Assembly (NCBI GenBank): GCA_030621075.1
Contig: JAUXII010000075.1
Location: forward strand, 1 to 5,833
Direction of reading: 5' to 3'
Length of the DNA: 5,833 nucleotides
Source of the DNA: Lentimicrobiaceae bacterium
GTDB lineage: Bacteria > Bacteroidota > Bacteroidia > Bacteroidales > JAGONC01
Shown: positions 1 to 3,783 of the stretch, in pieces
How the letters are laid out: each line of letters opens with the position of its first letter
Numbering within the stretch: position 1 is the first letter of the stretch
The notes under the pieces: generated by a model
Database searches by the model: none
The model's input: the letters and a program-made list of their open reading frames with translations, nothing else
Told to the model about the DNA's origin: nothing
Position numbers and translations under genes: made by a program

Positions 1-1
1 G

Positions 2-520
2 GCTGCGATAGGACTCACGGCAAGACAAGAACAGGCTGTCAGAAACTTTGAAAGAATGTTAAGTGAAGGCAACCGGGAAGCACTAACAAGGGCCTTGAGA
101 GATAAGCGATTTGATTCAACAGTTTTAAGATCGATAAAAGATGGTGTTCCATTATCTGATAAACAAATCGCAGCTATGACCAAACGATATCGGGAAAGGT
201 ACTTAAAATACAGATCCCAAACGATAGCACGCACAGAATCATTAAGGGCTGCATCCATGGGTCAACACTTATCTATTATGCAGGCTCAGGAGGCCGGGAA
301 CATAGATGGGAACGTATTAAAACGAGTATGGATATTTGTTGCGGATGCAAGAACAAGAGATCCGCATAAAACGGTAAACATATTGAACCCGGAAGGTGTA
401 AGAATAGATCAGCCCTTTCAAACAGAGGGCGGCCCGTTATTATATCCCAGAGATCCTAATGGAACGGGCGCAAATACGATTAATTGCAGATGTGCCGTTG
501 CATATAAAATGAAGGAATAA
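2..520 (+). CDS. Phage head morphogenesis protein, SPP1 gp7 / Mu F-type C-terminal domain (5' partial)
   Basis: The frame is open from the first bases of the window, and the residues before the ATG at 56 (GLTARQEQAVRNFERML) look like normal family sequence. The true start therefore lies upstream and the ATG at 56 is internal. The visible 172 residues match the end of a MuF domain: an ARTE motif (about 227-241), then W-x-F-V-A-D-A-R-T-R-D-P-H (about 329-367), where the D-x-R-T-R-x-x-H pattern is the family signature. A Y-P-R-D-P segment follows, and the chain ends with I-N-C-R-C (479-493), the usual terminal cysteine pair. Known relatives are minor head proteins made next to the portal; a few copies enter the procapsid and act in head assembly or DNA ejection. 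No toxin or other enzyme domain is fused after the MuF domain, because the protein stops nine residues past the CRC motif. The next gene follows after 20 bases with a strong ribosome binding site. The family call is firm; the exact role in this phage is inferred. Confidence 0.87.
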   Translation, partial: AAIGLTARQEQAVRNFERMLSEGNREALTRALRDKRFDSTVLRSIKDGVPLSDKQIAAMTKRYRERYLKYRSQTIARTESLRAASMGQHLSIMQAQEAGNIDGNVLKRVWIFVADARTRDPHKTVNILNPEGVRIDQPFQTEGGPLLYPRDPNGTGANTINCRCAVAYKMKE

Positions 521-527
521 AAGGGAT

Positions 528-533
528 AAGGAG
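528..533 (+). promoter_or_regulatory. Ribosome binding site supporting a GTG start at 541
   Basis: AAGGAG lies seven bases before the GTG at 541. It is the strongest Shine-Dalgarno match in this gap and decides for the non-ATG start. Confidence 0.75.
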
Positions 534-540
534 AAGAACA

Positions 541-927
541 GTGGAATTCACTCAAGATGACAGAGACATGTTAAAGGCCCACGATTTAAAACTTGGTATT
601 TTGTGCGGGCGTGTAGATGATCTTGGAGATACTATGGAAGATGGATTTCAAAGAATATTAGACAAAATGGATATTCAAAAAGAAGCGTGTTCTGTACATA
701 GGGAAAAAATAAGCTCAAGATATTTTACCAAGAAAATTCTTATGTCAGTTATAGGATTCATAATTATTAGTTTGGTGAGTGTGGGGGTTTATTCGGTTAA
801 GACCAATTCCAAGGTAACTTCCAAAGTTGATTTGAATACTTATAAAATAAAAAAATTAAACGACTATCACGATAAATATATAATTGAAGAAATGAATAAT
901 CAATTAAACAAAGGAGAATGGGAATGA
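541..927 (+). CDS. Small phage protein with one transmembrane segment (XhlA-like layout), function unknown
   Basis: This 128-residue protein starts at GTG, supported by AAGGAG seven bases upstream. Residues 1-60 are polar and probably helical, with a heptad-like run (about 16-47: L-K-L-G-I-L, V-D-D-L, F-Q-R-I-L-D-K-M) that could form a short coiled coil. One clear membrane segment spans about 66-86 (ILMSVIGFIIISLVSVGVYS), preceded by K64-K65. A lysine- and asparagine-rich tail of about 40 residues follows. The polar helix plus one C-terminal-side membrane span resembles phage XhlA/hemolysin-type and other small phage membrane proteins that are often found near lysis genes, but I cannot assign it to one family. 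The positive residues before the span suggest the N-terminal part is cytoplasmic. The gene is markedly AT-rich at its 3' end (9 G/C in 841-900). Its stop overlaps the next start in an ATGA junction, so the two are probably translationally coupled. It could be a holin-like, anti-holin-like or exclusion protein; none is shown. Confidence 0.62.
   Translation: MEFTQDDRDMLKAHDLKLGILCGRVDDLGDTMEDGFQRILDKMDIQKEACSVHREKISSRYFTKKILMSVIGFIIISLVSVGVYSVKTNSKVTSKVDLNTYKIKKLNDYHDKYIIEEMNNQLNKGEWE
911..916 (+). promoter_or_regulatory. Ribosome binding site that places the Fn3 gene start at 924 rather than 918
   Basis: AAGGAG is followed by two in-frame ATGs, at 918 and 924. The first is one base away, too close for initiation; the second is seven bases away. 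The ATG at 924 also overlaps the preceding TGA (ATGA, 924-927) and gives a signal peptide beginning MKK. Confidence 0.75.
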
Positions 928-1433
928 AAAAACTATTTGCATTAATAGTATTATTTTTATTTGTATTTGCTGGAATGGCTATGGCGGCAAGTATTGAATT
1001 GCGTTGGAATGCCAATACAGAAAATGATCTTGCTGGTTACAAGGTGTATAGATCTATTATACCCGGAAATTATGGATGGGTTCCAGCAACTTCCCCTCCT
1101 TATAATACAGGGCCGTCAGTTGTTGGGGAAGGTTATCTTGTAGGCATAGTTCCAGTTGATTTAACAGCCGTGCCTCCGATACACCCAACTAATTTTGTAG
1201 ATGAGAATTTAGAAGATGGTCATTGGTATTATGTGGTGACGGCTTTCGATATTCCGATAGGTCTTGATGCGGTAGTGACAGAGGCTCGTATTATTGGCCA
1301 ATATAATGAATCCGGGTTTTCTAATGAGGTCAATCAACGAATTGACACCGAACCTCCTGGCCCTCCGGGTGATTTGACTATATGGGAAGTGATATTGGCT
1401 TTCTTTAAACGTATTATAAGCTGGTTTGCGTGA
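924..1433 (+). CDS. Exported fibronectin type III domain protein with hydrophobic C-terminal tail
   Basis: The start at 924 is chosen from the ribosome binding site and the ATGA overlap; the ATG at 918 would add only two residues. The 169-residue product begins with a classical Sec signal peptide: K2-K3, a hydrophobic core of about 4-18, and a probable signal peptidase I site after A19-M20-A21. There is no lipobox cysteine. One Fn3-type domain follows at about 23-140, with the early strand L-R-W-N-A (26-30), D-L-A-G-Y-K-V-Y-R (35-43), the later strand W-Y-Y-V-V-T-A-F-D (101-109) and the closing E-S-G-F-S-N-E-V (129-136). A proline/glycine linker (P-P-G-P-P-G) leads to an 18-residue hydrophobic or amphipathic tail (152-169, with K162-R163 in the middle). 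Fn3 domains bind proteins or carbohydrates; export predicts a periplasmic or surface location. The tail may insert into or lie on a membrane. Tail fibres can carry Fn3 domains, but the signal peptide argues against a virion part. The stop TGA overlaps the GTG start of the next small frame. Confidence 0.75.
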   Translation: MKKLFALIVLFLFVFAGMAMAASIELRWNANTENDLAGYKVYRSIIPGNYGWVPATSPPYNTGPSVVGEGYLVGIVPVDLTAVPPIHPTNFVDENLEDGHWYYVVTAFDIPIGLDAVVTEARIIGQYNESGFSNEVNQRIDTEPPGPPGDLTIWEVILAFFKRIISWFA

Positions 1434-1519
1434 ACAACGAATTGAAAAACATATTCCGGCTTATATTGATTTTCATACTTGTGTTTTTGTTTTTGATAGC
1501 TATATTTTTGAGGAATTAA
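1430..1519 (+). CDS. Tiny 29-residue hydrophobic membrane peptide
   Basis: This frame fills exactly the gap between the Fn3 gene and the cysteine-cluster gene. It starts at GTG, which overlaps the upstream stop (GTGA, 1430-1433), and ends at TAA two bases before the next ATG. The peptide is MNNELKNIFRL, then a run of I/L/F/V residues, ending L-R-N. Residues 11-27 form one membrane segment of 17 uncharged residues flanked by K6 and R10 before and R28 after. No Shine-Dalgarno sequence of its own is visible, so initiation would depend on ribosomes terminating at the upstream stop. The next gene's ribosome binding site lies within its last codons. A hydrophobic segment of this length with charged ends is unlikely in random intergenic DNA, and the coupling on both sides favours a real gene. 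No family is recognised; small phage membrane peptides of this size include holin-like proteins and modifiers of host envelope enzymes. Translation is not demonstrated. Confidence 0.5.
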   Translation: MNNELKNIFRLILIFILVFLFLIAIFLRN

Positions 1520-1520
1520 A

Positions 1521-1958
1521 ATGGAATGCGAAGAATGTACATTTTGCTGTAAGTTGCTAAACATCCCATGGATGAATAGTCCAGAGGGCGAATATTGTAA
1601 ATCGTGCCTTCCAAGTTCAGGATGTGTTATATTCGATGAGGCTGATAAAAGATGTAAAGATTATCAGTGTGCTTATCGTCAAATGGAAAAGTGTGCTGAA
1701 ATATTTAGGCCGGATAAATGCGGAATCATCTTTGAAAAGATCTCTGAAGTTGTGTTCTCAGGTTTAACAGAAAAACTCACAGAGATAGCCAAAGATCAAA
1801 TCCGGGCTTTTAATAAAGAGGGATTTTCTGTTATAGTAATTGAACCGAACAAAAAGGAAAAAACAGTGATGTTAGCTCATGGACATAATATAGACATGGT
1901 TAAGCAGGCAGTAAATAAACTAAAGGAAAGAAATGGCAGCACCGACTTATACAACTGA
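1521..1958 (+). CDS. Cysteine-cluster protein, YkgJ-like (putative metal-binding), 145 residues
   Basis: The start ATG is preceded at six to seven bases by GAGGA (1510-1514), which lies inside the upstream small frame. The N-terminal half holds eleven cysteines, at residues 3, 6, 9, 10, 26, 29, 35, 45, 50, 58 and 67. The order C-x2-C-x2-C-C, P-x-G-x-x-C, G-C-x-I-F, C-x-D-Y-x-C resembles the CxxxCxxC-type YkgJ family (putative zinc or iron chelation), and R-P-D-K-C-G follows at 63-68. The C-terminal half (about 75-145) has no cysteines and reads as a mixed alpha/beta segment with a strand F-S-V-I-V-I. The family's biochemical role is not established; it may bind a metal or an iron-sulfur cluster in the cytoplasm, as there is no signal peptide. 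Its last 26 bases overlap the start of the next virion gene, so the two are co-expressed. YkgJ-like genes do occur in phage and prophage regions. The family match is from motif memory; function is unknown. Confidence 0.66.
   Translation: MECEECTFCCKLLNIPWMNSPEGEYCKSCLPSSGCVIFDEADKRCKDYQCAYRQMEKCAEIFRPDKCGIIFEKISEVVFSGLTEKLTEIAKDQIRAFNKEGFSVIVIEPNKKEKTVMLAHGHNIDMVKQAVNKLKERNGSTDLYN
1922..1930 (+). promoter_or_regulatory. Ribosome binding site inside the cysteine-cluster gene for the start at 1933
   Basis: AAAGGAAAG lies just before the ATG at 1933, which is 26 bases upstream of the preceding gene's TGA (1956-1958). It explains how the overlapping virion gene is initiated. Confidence 0.6.
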
Positions 1959-3771
1959 TTTAACATTAATCAACAATGGGGAAACCGGCACATGGGTCGA
2001 AATGACCGGGTGGGCTGTTGGTGGTGCACCTCAAGTCAACACAACTGAGTGGTACATTCAGGGAACTGGATGTGTTACTCAAGCAATGAATAATAAAACT
2101 GCATTGGAATCCGCTGCTTTCGATAACGTTTCTGATCTAAGTGGATCTTTTTCAGCTGGGGATTGTTTCTTTATGTGGCATACCTGCCTTGCTGGAGTTG
2201 CTTTGGCCACTTTTGCAAATGGCGGTATCCGGGCAATAATAGGCTCAGGTTTGGGTGATTTTAAAGCGTGGAAAGGTGGAGGAAGTGATTATGCACCCAA
2301 CCCATATGGCGGTTGGAAAAACGTAGCGTATGACCCAACTTTTACTGCGGATTATACGGTGGGCTCTCCCGGCACAGCGTATCGATATTTTGGCAGTGGT
2401 ATTTTACCTGTGGGAGGGGTTCAAAAAGGTGAAATGCATTGTATAGATGCGTTGCGTTATGGTAGAGGTGATCTCATTATTCAGTTTGGTGATTTGTCTA
2501 ATGGGTATGCAACTTTCATAGGGGCGGCGGCTCAAAATGATAGTATAAATAACAGATGGGGTTTGCTTCAGGCTATTGCTGGAGGTTATCTTTGGAAAGG
2601 TTTGATATCTTTAGGGACAACCACCAACGCTGTGGATATGAGGACATCGAATGTAAATATCAATGACGATGATACTCCAAGAACGTATGTAGCATTTAAC
2701 AGAATAGAAGTTGTCAACGTCAGTTCAAGAGTGGATTGGACAAATGTAAAAATCGTGTCTCTTGATCCATCAGGTTTATCAATAGGTCAGTTTGAGATGA
2801 TTGCCAATGCTGATATTAATTGGAGTGGATGCGGTTTTACAGGGTTAAGTACTTTTATATTTTTATCAAATGCTACTGTTTTAAATACTACTTGGCAAAG
2901 TTGTTCTCTTGTTACCGGCGCTGGCGGTGTTTTTACTGGATCGAAAGTATTGGAATCAACTGTGGCTGCAGATGCTTCAGCTTTTAATTGGAATGTTGCA
3001 ACAGATCCAAACGGCAAACTTGATGATATGACTTTTAGTAAAGGAACGAATGCTCATCACGCCGTTGAATTTGGTTTGCTTTCTCCTCTTACTATGACGG
3101 TCAAAGGATGGACAACGACAGGTTTTAATGCTTCAAACGGTCAGAACGATAGCACGTTTCATATTAAAAGAACGTCTGGAACGGTAACAATTAATGTAGT
3201 AGGCGGCACAGGCAATTTCTCTTATAAGTCAGCCGGGGCGATAGTCGTGATTGTTATTAATCCGGTAACACTTGAGGTCACTGTGATAGATTCCATTACA
3301 AAAACAGCTATTCAAGGTGCCTCCGTTTTCGTAAAGGCTGCAGATGGTACAGGGCCTTTGCCTTTTGAAGAAACAGTAACAATTTCCAGAGTTGGGGATG
3401 TTGCAACTGTGTCTCATACGGCTCATGGATTATCCACCGGACATAAAGTTGAAATTGAAGGGGCTGTTCAAAATGAATACAATAGAATAAAAACCATCAC
3501 AGTGACCGGGGTGAACGCATATACATACCCAGTGTATGGAAGTCCGGCAACTCCAGCTACGGGTACAATTAAATCGACAGGGGTTTTAATTAGTGGGGAC
3601 TCAGATGCAAGTGGTCAAATAAGCGATTCAAGAACTTTTGGATCAAATCAATCCTATACCGGAAGCGTAAAGAAAGGTTCAAGCGCTCCAGTATATGTTG
3701 GTGCTTCATTAACAGGAACAGTGGACAAAGATAACGGAAAAGAGGTTACTGTTCCAATGATATCAGATTAA
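1933..3771 (+). CDS. Large beta-rich phage virion protein (ConA-like / beta-helix-like / Ig-like with inserted module)
   Basis: This 612-residue protein has no signal peptide or membrane segment and has the Gly/Thr/Asn/Val-rich composition of virion proteins. Residues 1 to about 230 resemble the lectin-like (concanavalin-fold) start of many phage structural proteins: a D-L-T-L-I-N-N-G-E opening, F-Y/W-I-Q-G-T-G, then G-G-I-R-A-I-I-G and G-G-W-K-N-V-A-Y-D-P. From about 256 to 440 short repeating strands (N-R-I-E-V-V-N-V, T-N-V-K-I-V, S-G-C-G-F, F-H-I-K-R-T-S-G-T-V-T-I-N-V) suggest a right-handed parallel beta-helix. The C-terminus holds an Ig/transthyretin-like domain (V-T-V-I-D-S, A-I-Q-G-A-S-V-F-V at about 449-467, resuming at G550 and running to about 610). 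That domain is interrupted at about 481-549 by a separate small beta module with the A-H-G-L-S-T-G motif. It is probably a tail, baseplate, appendage or head-decoration protein; the sequence does not decide which. Its start overlaps the previous gene, and the stop is followed immediately by the next gene's ribosome binding site. The fold assignments are inferred from pattern, not from a search. Confidence 0.72.
   Translation: MAAPTYTTDLTLINNGETGTWVEMTGWAVGGAPQVNTTEWYIQGTGCVTQAMNNKTALESAAFDNVSDLSGSFSAGDCFFMWHTCLAGVALATFANGGIRAIIGSGLGDFKAWKGGGSDYAPNPYGGWKNVAYDPTFTADYTVGSPGTAYRYFGSGILPVGGVQKGEMHCIDALRYGRGDLIIQFGDLSNGYATFIGAAAQNDSINNRWGLLQAIAGGYLWKGLISLGTTTNAVDMRTSNVNINDDDTPRTYVAFNRIEVVNVSSRVDWTNVKIVSLDPSGLSIGQFEMIANADINWSGCGFTGLSTFIFLSNATVLNTTWQSCSLVTGAGGVFTGSKVLESTVAADASAFNWNVATDPNGKLDDMTFSKGTNAHHAVEFGLLSPLTMTVKGWTTTGFNASNGQNDSTFHIKRTSGTVTINVVGGTGNFSYKSAGAIVVIVINPVTLEVTVIDSITKTAIQGASVFVKAADGTGPLPFEETVTISRVGDVATVSHTAHGLSTGHKVEIEGAVQNEYNRIKTITVTGVNAYTYPVYGSPATPATGTIKSTGVLISGDSDASGQISDSRTFGSNQSYTGSVKKGSSAPVYVGASLTGTVDKDNGKEVTVPMISD
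3373..3579 (+). other. Inserted beta module (AHGLSTG type) within the C-terminal domain of the 612-residue protein
   Basis: Residues 481-549 read T-V-T-I-S-R-V-G-D-V-A-T-V-S-H, A-H-G-L-S-T-G-H-K-V-E-I-E-G-A, E-Y-N-R-I-K-T-I-T-V, A-Y-T-Y-P-V-Y-G-S-P-A-T-P-A-T-G-T-I. This small all-beta module recurs in phage structural proteins. The flanking halves (443-476 and 550-612) make a plausible single Ig-like domain when joined, so the module looks nested rather than added in tandem. Confidence 0.6.
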
Positions 3772-3775
3772 GGAG
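3770..3775 (+). promoter_or_regulatory. Ribosome binding site for the large 3' virion gene
   Basis: AAGGAG overlaps the TAA stop of the preceding gene (3769-3771) and lies eight bases before the ATG at 3784. It fixes the start of the last gene, which has no stop in the window. Confidence 0.75.
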
Positions 3776-3783
3776 AAATAAAC

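Noticed and set aside
56..520. A complete head morphogenesis gene starting at the ATG at 56
   Set aside because: The frame is open to the window edge, its upstream residues fit the family, and no Shine-Dalgarno sequence precedes this ATG.
797..1015. 72-residue - strand frame across the junction of two + strand genes
   Set aside because: It opposes two well-supported genes with ribosome binding sites and a signal peptide. The AT-rich DNA explains the lack of stops.
1418..1436. Programmed frameshift joining the Fn3 protein to the 29-residue frame
   Set aside because: There is no X-XXY-YYZ slippery heptamer near the stop. The GTGA overlap is better explained by re-initiation.
1442..1467. Possible promoter: TTGAAA at 1442 and TATATT at 1462
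   Set aside because: The spacer is 14 bases, too short for a standard sigma-70 promoter, and the region is already explained as coding for the 29-residue peptide.
1334..1564. 76-residue - strand frame over the Fn3 gene end and the cysteine-cluster gene start
   Set aside because: The + strand has three coupled frames here. The antisense frame has no recognisable motif or initiation signal.
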